Positions 36,340 through 45,636 are shown, counted from the first letter of the stretch. The stretch: DNA of 64,000 nt from Rhodanobacter sp. L36 (GCF_009765755.1 NZ_LMUV01000002.1:1118074-1182073), one strand, 5' to 3'. Translations and numbers: made by a program. Notes: generated by a model from the letters alone, not told the origin.

Positions 36340-37479
36340 TCAGTGGCTGATGGAGAGTTGGTAGACCATCAGGTTGCGATAGGTCTGACCCGGTCGCAGC
36401 ACCGCTGAACCGAAATCCGGATGGTTCGGCGTGTCGGGAAACAGTTGCGGCTCGAGCACGAACGCATCGCCCTGGCGATACAGGCGCCCGGCCGGTCCGG
36501 CCGTCGTGCCATTGAGGAAATTGCCCGAATAGAACTGCAGCCCCGGCTGCGACGAGGTCAGCGTCAACACGCGGCCGGAGGCCAGATCTTCCACGTGCGC
36601 CACGATCCGCGGCGTTGCGCTCACCTTGCGGCTGATCACCCAGTTGTGGTCGTAGCCATGGCCGTTGCGCAGCTGCGGATCGTTGCGGCGGACATCGTGG
36701 CCGATCGCCTTGGGCTTGCGAAAATCGAACGGCGTGCCGGTGACATCAGTGAACGCGCCGGTGGGAATCGATCCGGCATCCACCGGCAGGTAACTGTCCG
36801 CGGGAATGGTCAGGCGGTCGTCCATCACACTGCCCGAGCCTTCGCCGCCGAGATTCCAGTAGGTGTGGTTGCTCAGGTTGACGAGTGTCGGTTTGTCGGT
36901 GGTGGCGCCGTAGTCAATGGAAAGACGATCGCTTTCGTCGAGGGTGTAAGTCGCGGTGACGACGACGTTGCCCGGATAACCCATCTCGCCATCGGCGCTG
37001 TTGTATTGAAGGGTGACGCTGGCCTGCTTTGCGTCCTGCTTCACGCCAGTCACTTTCCACAGCACCTTGTCGAAACCCTTGGTGCCGCCATGCAGCGAGT
37101 TGGTGACATCATTGGTCGGTGTGCTGTACGCGTGGGCGTCGATCGTGAACCTGCCCTTGGCGATACGGTTGGCATAACGGCCGACCGTCGCGCCGAAGTA
37201 TTGCGGCTGGTCGATATAGCTGCCGACATCGGCGTAACCAAGAATGATGTCCGCGCTCTTGCCGTGACGATCCGGCGCGTTCAGCGACTGCAGACTGGCG
37301 CCCAGCGCCATCACCCGCGCACTCACGCCGTGGCTGTTGCTCAACGTCACCGCATCGACCTTGCTGCCGTCTGCCAGCGTGCCGAACACGCTGCGCGTGG
37401 CACTGGCCGACCAGGACATGCCGGGCACCGCCATCATGGCGGCACAAAACAGGCTCGTGATCCACTCCGTTCGCTTCAT
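36340..37479 (-). CDS. galM: Exported aldose 1-epimerase (galactose mutarotase)
   Basis: This 379-residue protein has a leader (SLFCAAMMAVPGMSWSASA). GalM motifs follow: GATVGRYANRIAKGRF, NSLHGGTKGFDK, LSNHTYWNLGG (catalytic His) and a GHGYDHNWVI segment with FVLEPQLFPD (catalytic Glu). It interconverts alpha and beta anomers of galactose or similar sugars, here in the periplasm, feeding a dehydrogenase that needs one anomer. AGGAAG precedes the ATG at 37479. It is divergent from the dgo operon and has an operator-like palindrome in its promoter. Confidence 0.88.
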   Translation of the reverse strand: MKRTEWITSLFCAAMMAVPGMSWSASATRSVFGTLADGSKVDAVTLSNSHGVSARVMALGASLQSLNAPDRHGKSADIILGYADVGSYIDQPQYFGATVGRYANRIAKGRFTIDAHAYSTPTNDVTNSLHGGTKGFDKVLWKVTGVKQDAKQASVTLQYNSADGEMGYPGNVVVTATYTLDESDRLSIDYGATTDKPTLVNLSNHTYWNLGGEGSGSVMDDRLTIPADSYLPVDAGSIPTGAFTDVTGTPFDFRKPKAIGHDVRRNDPQLRNGHGYDHNWVISRKVSATPRIVAHVEDLASGRVLTLTSSQPGLQFYSGNFLNGTTAGPAGRLYRQGDAFVLEPQLFPDTPNHPDFGSAVLRPGQTYRNLMVYQLSISH

Positions 37480-37854
37480 GAAATCTTCCTGCGTTGTGCT
37501 GGGCTCGCCGGGCGAGGCGCGATGTATGCGACCATATTGTAGGACAATATGCAAGCGGCTAATCTGCCGATATCGGGGTGGTTCGGCGTGGCCGGAACGG
37601 GTCGCAAATGGGGAGGTCGATGACGCGCCGCAACACCAAGGAGGTGTATCATCATGCTGGATCGGCGCCAGCGCTCGCATCAATGGAAGTGTGCAGAGCA
37701 CAACGGCAGCGCCGATTACAAACGCACACGGTGGCAAAAAATCAGTCGATGAAAGTGCAAGGAGTTTCGATGTTTCTGCTGCCTCTCGCCTCGCTGCAGA
37801 AAATTTCCGTCACAATGATGACGCTGTCCATACGGTCTGATATAACCCACTTGT
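37480..37854. other. Divergent promoter region between galM and the dgo operon
   Basis: These 375 bases contain no convincing gene. They hold the palindrome at 37533-37551 near galM, a TATAAC hexamer at 37841-37846 just before the regulator start, and the site at 37851-37861. Short open frames here lack supporting signals, although one AAGGAGG-like stretch near 37640 is not followed by a credible protein. Confidence 0.5.
37533..37551. promoter_or_regulatory. Perfect palindrome, likely GntR/FadR operator, in front of galM
   Basis: CATATTGT-AGG-ACAATATG has perfect 8-bp arms and contains TTGTAGGACAA, which matches TNGTNNNACNA exactly. It lies 54 bases before the galM ATG and overlaps a TACAAT hexamer on the minus strand that could be a -10 element. 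Confidence 0.72.
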
Positions 37855-37861
37855 ATGACAA
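37851..37861 (+). promoter_or_regulatory. Putative autoregulatory operator overlapping the regulator start codon
   Basis: TTGTATGACAA matches TNGTNNNACNA exactly and contains the regulator ATG (37855-37857). A TATAAC hexamer ends 8 bases upstream, so the mRNA may be leaderless. A repressor bound here would block its own operon. Confidence 0.65.
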
Positions 37862-38673
37862 ATAAGACGATCAAGGAAGTATCCAGGCCGGTCGCGAAAG
37901 TGGCGGTGGCGAAGCCGATGACCGCCGGGAAGCGCGCGGCATCCGGCAAAACGCGTCGCGCGGTCGGCTCCACGCCAACGCGCAATCTGCACGGACATGT
38001 CGTGCACGAACTTGGCCAGCGCATCGTCGGCGGCGAACTTCGTCCGGGCGAATTGCTGCCGCGCGAGGAAACCCTCGCCGAGCAGATGGAAGTGAGCCGC
38101 ACCGCCTTGCGCGAAGCGATGAAAGTGCTTTCGGCCAAGGGTCTGGTGGAATCACGACCCAAGGTCGGTACGCGCGTGCGCGATACGCGCTTCTGGCATC
38201 AGCTTGATGCCGATGTGCTTGGCTGGCGCTGCGCGCTGATGCCCACCGAAGACTTCGTGCGCAAGCTGGTGGAAATGCGCGAAGTGATCGAACCGGCCGC
38301 CGCTGCGGCCGCTGCCGTGCGTTGCAGCGTGGAGCAACTCGAACGGCTGGATGCGGCCTATGCGGCCATGGACGCAGCGAAGGATCTCGACGCCTGGGCT
38401 GAAGCGGATCTCGCCTTCCACGAGGCTGTGCTCAACGCGACCAACAACGAATTGATGGCTTCGCTTTTTTCGGTGATCGAAACCGCGTTGGGCACGTTCT
38501 TCGTGTTGTCCGCACGCACCGCCAAGGATTTCAAATACTCGCTGCCGCACCATCAGAAAGTGCTGGAGGCGATCCGTCGTCGCCAGCCGGATGCGGCACG
38601 TCGCGCCATGTTGCGCATGGTCGACGACTCGCGCGCGAACATGGAAAAGCGCCGCCGAAATGCGAAGGCCTGA
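37855..38673 (+). CDS. dgoR: GntR/FadR-family regulator of the galactonate operon (DgoR-like)
   Basis: This 272-residue protein has a basic N-terminal tail of about 40 residues. The GntR winged helix follows (PGELLPREETLAEQMEVSRTALREAMKVL, then GLVESRPKVGTRV). A C-terminal FCD ligand domain has the metal/effector residues in ADLAFHEAVLNATNN and PHHQKVLEA. Gene order R-K-A-D matches dgoRKAD of enterobacteria, so galactonate or a close acid is the likely effector. There is no ribosome site before the ATG at 37855; an alternative in-frame ATG exists at 37918. It likely binds three local sites. Confidence 0.85.
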   Translation: MTNKTIKEVSRPVAKVAVAKPMTAGKRAASGKTRRAVGSTPTRNLHGHVVHELGQRIVGGELRPGELLPREETLAEQMEVSRTALREAMKVLSAKGLVESRPKVGTRVRDTRFWHQLDADVLGWRCALMPTEDFVRKLVEMREVIEPAAAAAAAVRCSVEQLERLDAAYAAMDAAKDLDAWAEADLAFHEAVLNATNNELMASLFSVIETALGTFFVLSARTAKDFKYSLPHHQKVLEAIRRRQPDAARRAMLRMVDDSRANMEKRRRNAKA

Positions 38674-38677
38674 CCCG

Positions 38678-39625
38678 ATGCCATGGCTGATCGGTCTGGA
38701 CTGGGGCACCACGCGACTGCGGGCGATGCTGTTCGACGGCGATGGCGCCGTGCACGAAACGCGCGAGCGCCCGTGGGGTATTCGTCATCTGCCCGACGGC
38801 GGCTTCGACGCTGCGCTGTCATCGATCTGCGAAGGCTGGCCGCAGGTGCCGGTGCTGGCCGCCGGCATGGTTGGCAGTCGACAGGGTTGGCGTGAGGTCG
38901 GTTATGCGGATACGCCCGCCGATGTCGATGTGCTGATGGCAGGCATCGTCGCCGTGCGCAGCGCGGATGGCCGGCAGCTCGGCATCGTTCCCGGCGTGCG
39001 CGACTCAGCGAGCATGGATGTGATGCGCGGTGAGGAAACGCAGGTGATCGGCGCACTCGCATGTCGCCCGGAACTGAGTGGTCGCGCGCAACTGTTGCTG
39101 CCGGGCACGCACAGCAAATGGGTCGAAGTACGCGACGGGCGTATCGTGCGTGTATCGACGATGATGACCGGCGAACTCTATGCGGTGCTACGCGAGCATT
39201 CGATTCTCGGCGCAGGCATTCCCGAGGCCGACGCAACGACAACGAATCACGAGGCATTCGATGCCGGCGTGCGTATCGCGCGCGACAGCGGCGCCGCCGG
39301 TGTGTTGACGCGATTGTTTTCCGCACGCGCGTTGATGCTCGCTGGAAGGCTGGCGCTCGACGCTGTGCCCGACTATCTCTCCGGCATGCTGATCGGCGAA
39401 GAGTGGCGTGCCGGCCTCGCCTCCGGCTGGTTGTTGCCGGATACCTCGCCACTGTTGGTCGGTGACGAGCGACTTTGCGCGCGTTACGCGCGTGCAGCGA
39501 CCTTGTTTCGCTTGCCGGAAGCAGACTGCATCAGCGACGCGTCGGCGCACGGACTGTGGCGGATCGGCCGCGCTGCCGCACTCGTCGGTCCGTCGGCTAT
39601 TGCCCAAGCTCAAGGAGCGCACTGA
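38678..39625 (+). CDS. dgoK: 2-dehydro-3-deoxygalactonokinase
   Basis: This 315-residue ASKHA-fold kinase opens with the phosphate-1 motif WLIGLDWGTTRLRAMLFDG and has LLPGTHSKWVEV and a TGELYAVLREHS segment typical of DgoK. It phosphorylates 2-keto-3-deoxygalactonate with ATP. The start at 38678 leaves only four bases after the regulator stop, and its stop is directly followed by dgoA. It is the third step after the lactone in the De Ley-Doudoroff route. Confidence 0.9.
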   Translation: MPWLIGLDWGTTRLRAMLFDGDGAVHETRERPWGIRHLPDGGFDAALSSICEGWPQVPVLAAGMVGSRQGWREVGYADTPADVDVLMAGIVAVRSADGRQLGIVPGVRDSASMDVMRGEETQVIGALACRPELSGRAQLLLPGTHSKWVEVRDGRIVRVSTMMTGELYAVLREHSILGAGIPEADATTTNHEAFDAGVRIARDSGAAGVLTRLFSARALMLAGRLALDAVPDYLSGMLIGEEWRAGLASGWLLPDTSPLLVGDERLCARYARAATLFRLPEADCISDASAHGLWRIGRAAALVGPSAIAQAQGAH

Positions 39626-40279
39626 ATGTTTGACACCTGGCTCGAGCCGTTGCCGTTGATCGCCATCCTGCGCGGCCTGCATCCGGATGAAGCGGTTGCT
39701 GTCGGCACGGCCATCGCGGACGCCGGCTTCCGTATTCTCGAAGTGCCGCTCAATTCACCGCGCCCCCTGGAAAGCATTCGCCTGCTCGCCGATGCGCTTG
39801 GCGATCGCTGCCTGATTGGCGCGGGCACCGTGTTGACCATCGAGGCAGTGGCGGATGTCGCCGCAGCCGGTGGCAAGTTGATCGTGATGCCGCATGCGGA
39901 TACCCAGGTAATCGCTGCCGCGCGTCGCGCAGGCATGTACTGCGTGCCGGGCGTGTCCACGCCGACCGAAGCGTTCGCCGCGCTGGCCGCGGGCGCGAAC
40001 GGGCTCAAGGCTTTTCCCGCTGAACTGATCACGCCATCGGTGCTGCGTGCCTGGCGTGCGATCCTGCCGAAGGGCCTGGCTTTGCTTCCGGTCGGCGGGA
40101 TCGACCCGGAGGGTATGGACGTCTATCGTCATGCCGGCGCCAGCGGATTCGGCATCGGCTCGGCGTTGTACAAACCGGGCCGCAGCGTCGCCGAGATCGC
40201 GGATGCGGCGCTCGCTTTCGCGCACGCATGGATTTCGTCTTCCGTCACATCAGGCAACAGGGATACACCACGCGCATGA
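39626..40279 (+). CDS. dgoA: 2-dehydro-3-deoxy-6-phosphogalactonate aldolase
   Basis: This 217-residue class I aldolase barrel has the catalytic Glu region [16 protein letters not shown], and the Schiff-base lysine in NGLKAFPAE. It splits KDPGal to pyruvate and glyceraldehyde 3-phosphate. AAGGAG lies before the ATG at 39626, which follows the dgoK stop directly. Its own stop overlaps the dgoD ATG in ATGA. Confidence 0.92.
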   Translation: MFDTWLEPLPLIAILRGLHPDEAVAVGTAIADAGFRILEVPLNSPRPLESIRLLADALGDRCLIGAGTVLTIEAVADVAAAGGKLIVMPHADTQVIAAARRAGMYCVPGVSTPTEAFAALAAGANGLKAFPAELITPSVLRAWRAILPKGLALLPVGGIDPEGMDVYRHAGASGFGIGSALYKPGRSVAEIADAALAFAHAWISSSVTSGNRDTPRA

Positions 40280-41424
40280 AGATCACGAGCCTGACCACGT
40301 ACCTGGTTCCGCCGCGCTGGCTGTTCGTGCGCATCGACACCGACGAAGGCTTCAGCGGTTGGGGCGAGCCGGTCGTCGAAGGACGCGCGCACACCGTCGC
40401 CGCCGCCGTGGAAGAACTCGCCGATTACCTGATCGGCAAGGATCCCCGCCATGTCGAGGATTTGTGGAGCCTGATGTATCGCGGTGGTTTCTATCGCGGC
40501 GGCCCGATCCTGATGAGCGCCATCGCCGGCATCGACCAGGCGCTGTGGGACATCAAGGGCAAGCACCTCGGGCAACCGATTCACGCCTTGCTCGGTGGCC
40601 CCGTGCGTTCACGCATCCGCGTGTATTCGTGGATTGGCGGCGATCGTCCGTCGGACACCGCCAAAGCGGCGGTCGATGCGGTGGCGCGCGGATTCAGTGC
40701 GGTGAAAATGAATGCGACCGAGGAACTGCAGTTCGTCGACACCTACGACAAAGTCGAGCGCGTGCTGGAAAACGTGCAGGCGGTGCGTGACGCGGTAGGC
40801 CCCAACATCGGGCTCGGTCTTGATTTCCACGGTCGCGTGCACAAGCCGATGGCCAAGGTATTGATGCGCGAACTGGCGCCCTACAAATTGATGTTCATCG
40901 AGGAACCTGTGCTCTCCGATCACCTTGAGGCGATCCCCGAGCTGGCAGCGATTTCGCCCGCACCGATCGCGCTCGGCGAACGGCTGTATTCGCGCTACGA
41001 CTTCAAGCGCGTGTTGGCGACGGGTGGCGTCGACATCATTCAGCCCGATCCATCGCACGCTGGCGGCATCACCGAAACACGCAAGATCGCGGCGATGGCC
41101 GAAGCCTACGACGTGGCGCTCGCCTTGCATTGCCCGCTCGGTCCGATCGCACTGGCCGCCAACTTGCAACTCGACGGCGTGTGCCACAACGCCTTCATCC
41201 AGGAACAGAGCCTCGGCATCCACTACAACGCGGGTAACGACCTGCTCGACTACATCAGCGATCGCAGCGTGTTCGCCTACGACGATGGTTTCGTGAGTAT
41301 TCCAAATGGCCCGGGCCTCGGCATCCAGGTCAACGAGGAATACGTGGCCGAGCGCGCGAAGGTCGGCCATCGCTGGCGCAATCCGATCTGGCGCCACGCC
41401 GACGGCAGCGTCGCGGAATGGTAG
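40276..41424 (+). CDS. dgoD: D-galactonate dehydratase
   Basis: This 382-residue protein, the same length as E. coli DgoD, belongs to the mandelate racemase branch of the enolase superfamily. Metal and catalytic residues sit in [28 protein letters not shown] and LALHCPLGP. It dehydrates galactonate to 2-keto-3-deoxygalactonate. The ATG at 40276 overlaps the dgoA stop by four bases; an upstream ATG at 40228 inside dgoA is rejected. Confidence 0.92.
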   Translation: MKITSLTTYLVPPRWLFVRIDTDEGFSGWGEPVVEGRAHTVAAAVEELADYLIGKDPRHVEDLWSLMYRGGFYRGGPILMSAIAGIDQALWDIKGKHLGQPIHALLGGPVRSRIRVYSWIGGDRPSDTAKAAVDAVARGFSAVKMNATEELQFVDTYDKVERVLENVQAVRDAVGPNIGLGLDFHGRVHKPMAKVLMRELAPYKLMFIEEPVLSDHLEAIPELAAISPAPIALGERLYSRYDFKRVLATGGVDIIQPDPSHAGGITETRKIAAMAEAYDVALALHCPLGPIALAANLQLDGVCHNAFIQEQSLGIHYNAGNDLLDYISDRSVFAYDDGFVSIPNGPGLGIQVNEEYVAERAKVGHRWRNPIWRHADGSVAEW

Positions 41425-42215
41425 GCGTGGATCAGGCGACGCCGGAAGATTCGTCGGCGCTCGCCAGTTATCCCAGCCTCGTCGATCGCAGCGTGCTGAT
41501 CACCGGCGGCGCGACCGGCATCGGCGCGGCCTTCGTGCAGGCTTTCGCACGGCAGGGCGCGCGCGTGGCGCTCCTCGATCTCGATACCGATGGCGCAGCT
41601 GTGTTGCTTGAAGGTCTGGAGAACACCACACACCGGCCGCTGTTCCTGCCATGCGATGTCACCGATCTGGGCGCACTCGCCGCGGCGATCGACAAGGCGC
41701 GCAAGGAGATCGGCCCGATCTCGACGCTGATCAACAACGCGGCCAACGACGTGCGTCATCAACTGGCGAATACCACGCCGGCCGATTTCGAGCGCAACGT
41801 CGCGGTGAATCTTCGTCATCAGTATTTCGCCACGCAGGCGGTGGTGCCGGACATGCGCGCGCTCGGCGGCGGTTCGGTGATCTGCCTGGGTTCAACTGGC
41901 TGGATGATCAAGAACGACGGCTACCCGATGTACACCATGGCGAAGGCCGCGGTACGCGGGCTGGTGAACGGCTTGGCTCGCTCGCTCGGGCACGATCGCA
42001 TCCGCATCAATTGCCTCGTGCCCGGCTGGGTGATCACCGAAAAGCAGCGTCGCCTGTGGCTCGACGCCGATGGCGAAGCGGAAATAGCGCGCAAGCAATG
42101 CATGCCTGGCTATCTGCAGGCGCAGGACCTGGCCAACGCCGCGTTGTTCCTCGCCGCGGACGACAGCCGCATGTGCACCGGCCAGGATTTCATTGTGGAT
42201 GGCGGTTGGGTGTGA
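41418..42215 (+). CDS. SDR sugar 1-dehydrogenase (likely D-galactose dehydrogenase)
   Basis: This 265-residue classical SDR has the cofactor motif [15 protein letters not shown], a catalytic Ser in CLGSTGW and the Tyr/Lys pair in YTMAK. An aspartate (LLDLDTD) at the end of beta2 favours NAD. In this operon it should oxidise galactose (or a related aldose) to the lactone. The first ATG overlaps the dgoD stop by seven bases. Substrate range (galactose, arabinose, fucose) cannot be read from sequence. Confidence 0.8.
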   Translation: MVGVDQATPEDSSALASYPSLVDRSVLITGGATGIGAAFVQAFARQGARVALLDLDTDGAAVLLEGLENTTHRPLFLPCDVTDLGALAAAIDKARKEIGPISTLINNAANDVRHQLANTTPADFERNVAVNLRHQYFATQAVVPDMRALGGGSVICLGSTGWMIKNDGYPMYTMAKAAVRGLVNGLARSLGHDRIRINCLVPGWVITEKQRRLWLDADGEAEIARKQCMPGYLQAQDLANAALFLAADDSRMCTGQDFIVDGGWV

Positions 42216-43126
42216 GCGGCGTCGTTGCCACCTCCGTGCTCGACGCCCGCAACGTGCTGGGTGAGGGCATCCAGTGGTGTGATCGCAAACAGGCGCTGTA
42301 CTGGACGGACATCCAGACGTCCAAACTGTATCGTCATCGGCCGTCTGACGCCCTCACCGAAAGCTGGCCGATGCCGGAACGACTCGCCTCGTTCGCGCTG
42401 TGCGAACTCGACGACTGGTTGCTGCTCGGACTCGCCACGCGGTTGGCTTTCTATCACCTTCCCAGTGGCGCGCTGGAGCCGTTGTGTGAAGTCGAAGCTG
42501 CACTCGCCACGCGGCTCAACGACGGCGTCTGCGATCGCGAAGGGCGTTTCGTGTTTGGCACTCTGCACGAGCCAGTCGGTGGCGGACCGAAGCAGCCGAT
42601 CGGTAGCTTCTACCGGCTCGACACGGATCTTTCGCTGCACCGGCTGGACCTTGGTGGCGTGGCGATTTCCAACAGCCTCGCGTTCAGTCCCGATGGTCGC
42701 ACGATGTACTTTTGCGATTCACCGCGACGCGTGATTCGCCGTGGCTCGTACAGCATCGATGGTCATGCAAGCGATGCCGAAGACTGGATCGACCTGCGCC
42801 ACATCGAAGGCGAACCCGACGGCTCGACCGTCGATGCCGAAGGTGGCCTGTGGAACGCACAGTGGGGCATGGGTCGCGTGGTGCGCTACGCGCCCGATGG
42901 CCGCGAAGATCTCATCGTTCAAGTATCTGCGCGACAGCCGACGCGCCCTGCGCTGGGCGGCGCAGCGCTGGGTCAGCTCTATGTCACCAGCGCACGCGAC
43001 GGGCTTTCGGCGCAGGCCCTGAGCGAAGATACACAGGCGGGAAATCTTTTTTGCGCCCCGGTTTCGCAGCGGGGATTGCCCGAAGCACGCTTCGCAGGTC
43101 ATCCTCGGACTATCGATGCGGCATGA
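42212..43126 (+). CDS. SMP-30/gluconolactonase family sugar lactonase
   Basis: This 304-residue beta-propeller has the SMP-30 pattern: VLGEGIQWCDRKQALYWTDI, RLNDGVCDREGRFVFGT, ISNSLAFSPDGRTMYFCDS and EPDGSTVDAEGGLWNAQWG. Its metal ligands are the early Glu and later Asn/Asp. It opens the aldonolactone made by the preceding dehydrogenase. The start is a GTG at 42212 whose GTGA overlaps the SDR stop; longer upstream readings would run inside the SDR gene in another frame. Confidence 0.88.
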   Translation: MSGVVATSVLDARNVLGEGIQWCDRKQALYWTDIQTSKLYRHRPSDALTESWPMPERLASFALCELDDWLLLGLATRLAFYHLPSGALEPLCEVEAALATRLNDGVCDREGRFVFGTLHEPVGGGPKQPIGSFYRLDTDLSLHRLDLGGVAISNSLAFSPDGRTMYFCDSPRRVIRRGSYSIDGHASDAEDWIDLRHIEGEPDGSTVDAEGGLWNAQWGMGRVVRYAPDGREDLIVQVSARQPTRPALGGAALGQLYVTSARDGLSAQALSEDTQAGNLFCAPVSQRGLPEARFAGHPRTIDAA

Positions 43127-43195
43127 TCGCATCGACCACATGATGAACAACGATCAGCGCCGTGCGCCGGCGCACCCATCCAAAGGGAGCCAACC

Positions 43196-44581
43196 ATGAA
43201 TGCCACCGCAGCACCGCCGCTTCATCCGAAGGCAACGGCCGTCTTCACCTGCATCCTTGCGGCGCTGGCAGGCCTGATGTTCGGGCTGGACGTCGGCGTG
43301 ATCTCCGGCGCGCAGAAATTCATCCAGCATGAGTTCGGCGTCAGTGACACCATGATCGGATGGATCGTCAGCATCATGATGGCCGGCGCCGCGATCGGAG
43401 CGCTGAGCGCTGCATGGATGTCCAATACACTCGGTCGCAAGCGTTCGCTGATTCTCGGCGCGGTGCTGTTTGTCGCTGGCTCGATTCTTTGCGCATTTGC
43501 CTGGTCGGCGGAGGTGCTGATCGTGGCGCGAGTCGTTCTCGGGCTCGCCATCGGCATTGCCAGTTTCACCGCACCTCTGTATCTGGCGGAAATCGCGCCG
43601 GAGAAAATTCGCGGTTCTATGATTTCCCTGTATCAGCTGATGATCACCATCGGCATCCTGGCGGCGTTTCTCTCCGATACCGCTTTCAGCTATTCGGGTA
43701 ACTGGCGTTGGATGCTGGGCATCATTGCGATTCCCGGGGCGCTGTTCTTAATCGGTGTGTTCTTCCTGCCTTACAGCCCGCGCTGGCTGATGATGCGCGG
43801 TCGCCGCGCCGAAGCCGAGCAGGTGCTGGAGAAACTTCGTGGCGACCGCAGCGTGGTTGAGCATGAGTTGAACGACATCGCCGAACAGTTGAAGACGCCG
43901 CAGCGCGGCTGGCATCTGTTTCAGGAGAACTCCAACTTCCGTCGCTCGGTCGGCTTGGGCGTGCTGTTGCAGGTGATGCAACAGCTCACCGGCATGAACG
44001 TCATGATGTATTACTCGCCGCGGATCTTCGAGGGCATGGGTTCAAACACCGAGACGCAGATGTGGTCCACGGTGGCGGTTGGCCTTACCAATGTGCTGGC
44101 CACCTTCATTGCGATCGGCCTTGTCGACAAGCTTGGACGCAAGCCGATTTTGTATGCCGGATTCGTGGTGATGGCGCTTGGTTTAGGCACCGTTGGCACG
44201 ATGATGCATCTGGGTATTCACACCCACAGTCAGCAATTATTTACTGTCGGCATGCTGCTGATCTTCATCGTCGGTTTTGCGATGTCCGCCGGCCCGTTGA
44301 TCTGGACACTGTGTGCGGAAGTGCAGCCACTCAAAGGTCGTGATTTCGGTATTGGCTGCTCGACTTTCACTAACTGGGCCGCCAACTATCTGGTGGGCAT
44401 ATCCTTCCTCCCTCTACTCAACAGCATCGGCAACGCCACCACGTTCTGGTTGTATGCCGCCTTCAATGTGGTCTTCATCTTCCTCACCATATGGTTCGTG
44501 CCTGAAACCAAGGGCGTCACGCTGGAGCAGATCGAACGCAACCTGATGGCCGGCAAGCGGCTGCGCGAGATTGGTCAGTAA
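43196..44581 (+). CDS. MFS sugar porter (GalP/XylE-like proton symporter)
   Basis: This 461-residue protein has twelve membrane segments and sugar-porter motifs GLDVGVISGA, LGRKRSLI, PLYLAEIAPEKIRGS, SPRWLMM, QQLTGMN, DKLGRKP and a PETKG ending. It imports a hexose or pentose by proton symport across the inner membrane. AAGGGAG precedes the ATG. It lies 69 bases after the lactonase gene. Galactose is the inferred substrate from context. Confidence 0.9.
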   Translation: MNATAAPPLHPKATAVFTCILAALAGLMFGLDVGVISGAQKFIQHEFGVSDTMIGWIVSIMMAGAAIGALSAAWMSNTLGRKRSLILGAVLFVAGSILCAFAWSAEVLIVARVVLGLAIGIASFTAPLYLAEIAPEKIRGSMISLYQLMITIGILAAFLSDTAFSYSGNWRWMLGIIAIPGALFLIGVFFLPYSPRWLMMRGRRAEAEQVLEKLRGDRSVVEHELNDIAEQLKTPQRGWHLFQENSNFRRSVGLGVLLQVMQQLTGMNVMMYYSPRIFEGMGSNTETQMWSTVAVGLTNVLATFIAIGLVDKLGRKPILYAGFVVMALGLGTVGTMMHLGIHTHSQQLFTVGMLLIFIVGFAMSAGPLIWTLCAEVQPLKGRDFGIGCSTFTNWAANYLVGISFLPLLNSIGNATTFWLYAAFNVVFIFLTIWFVPETKGVTLEQIERNLMAGKRLREIGQ

Positions 44582-44610
44582 GACGCCGAATCAAACACAA
44601 AGGCCACTCG

Positions 44611-45636
44611 ATGCCGCTGCGAAATTTCCTCGCCGCCACTTTCGCCGCCGCGCTGCTGTGTGCTTCCCCGCACGCAGCAGTCGCGGACAGCGCAAAAGAG
44701 ACGTTCACCAATCCGCTTTTGCCATCCGGTCCTGATCCGTGGGTCGCGCAGCGCGACGGCTGGTACTACTACACCAACACGCTCGGCGATCGCATCGCAT
44801 TGTGGAAAACGCGCGACATGGCGCGGCTTTCCGAAGCCTCACCGGTGACGGTGTGGCGTGCGCCGAAGAACGGACCGAACTCGACCTCGGTGTGGGCGCC
44901 GGAACTGCACTATCTGCGTGGCAAGTGGTACCTCTACTACAGCGCCGCCGATCGCCTGCATGACGATGATGCGCATCGCCACAGCTTCGTGCTGGAGAAC
45001 GCTTCGGACGATCCGACGCTGGGTCCGTGGGTCGATCGCGGCATGTTGCAGACCGATCACAACGGCATCGACGGCACCGTGTTCGAGTTGAACGGCAATC
45101 TGTACTTCGTGTACTCCGCGTACATCGGCGACCACAGCGATCTGATCATTGCGCCGATGCGCAATCCATGGACGCTGTCCAAGCCGCAGGTGGATATCGC
45201 GCAGCCGACCTTCAGTTGGGAAATGCAGGGTGGCCGCAAGATTCTCGAGGGGCCGGAGTTCCTTCAAGGGCCGTCGGGCAAATTATTTCTCACCTATTCG
45301 GCCAGCGCGTGCTGGTCGGATGGTTACGCGCTGGGCCTGCTGACAGCGCAGGCCAGCGCAGACCCGACCAGTCCATTGTCGTGGACCAAATCTTCGCAGC
45401 CGGCGCTCGCACAGTCGGTTGAAAACAATGTGTATGCGCCGGGTCACAACGGTTTTTTCAAATCGCCCGATGGTCGCGAGGACTGGATCATCTATCACGC
45501 CAACTCAGGTGCGGGAATGAAGTGCACCAGCAAGCGTGCGCCGCACATCCAGCCGTTCCACTGGCGCGACGACGGCACGCCCGATTTCGGCGTACCGATG
45601 AAGGAAGCCACGCCGATCGACGCACCGTCGCGCTGA
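44611..45636 (+). CDS. Exported GH43 family glycoside hydrolase
   Basis: This 341-residue protein has a leader (AATFAAALLCASPHAAVA). The five-bladed GH43 propeller motifs follow: NPLLPSGPDPWV (base Asp), GIDGTVFELNG (pKa-modulating Asp) and ILEGPEFLQG (acid Glu). Family activities include arabinofuranosidase, arabinanase and exo-galactanase. In this locus, release of arabinose or galactose from a plant arabinogalactan is plausible but inferred. It lies 29 bases after the porter gene and closes the operon. A short GCGCCA/TGGCGC hairpin (45656-45673) follows without a U tract. Confidence 0.87.
   Translation: MPLRNFLAATFAAALLCASPHAAVADSAKETFTNPLLPSGPDPWVAQRDGWYYYTNTLGDRIALWKTRDMARLSEASPVTVWRAPKNGPNSTSVWAPELHYLRGKWYLYYSAADRLHDDDAHRHSFVLENASDDPTLGPWVDRGMLQTDHNGIDGTVFELNGNLYFVYSAYIGDHSDLIIAPMRNPWTLSKPQVDIAQPTFSWEMQGGRKILEGPEFLQGPSGKLFLTYSASACWSDGYALGLLTAQASADPTSPLSWTKSSQPALAQSVENNVYAPGHNGFFKSPDGREDWIIYHANSGAGMKCTSKRAPHIQPFHWRDDGTPDFGVPMKEATPIDAPSR

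Noticed and set aside
37610..37660. AAGGAGG-like ribosome site in the galM-dgoR gap.
   Set aside because: No credible protein follows within a normal distance.
41651..43126. A long open frame starting inside the SDR gene and ending as the lactonase.
   Set aside because: Its N-terminal part is a shadow of the SDR gene. The GTG at 42212 is the proper lactonase start.
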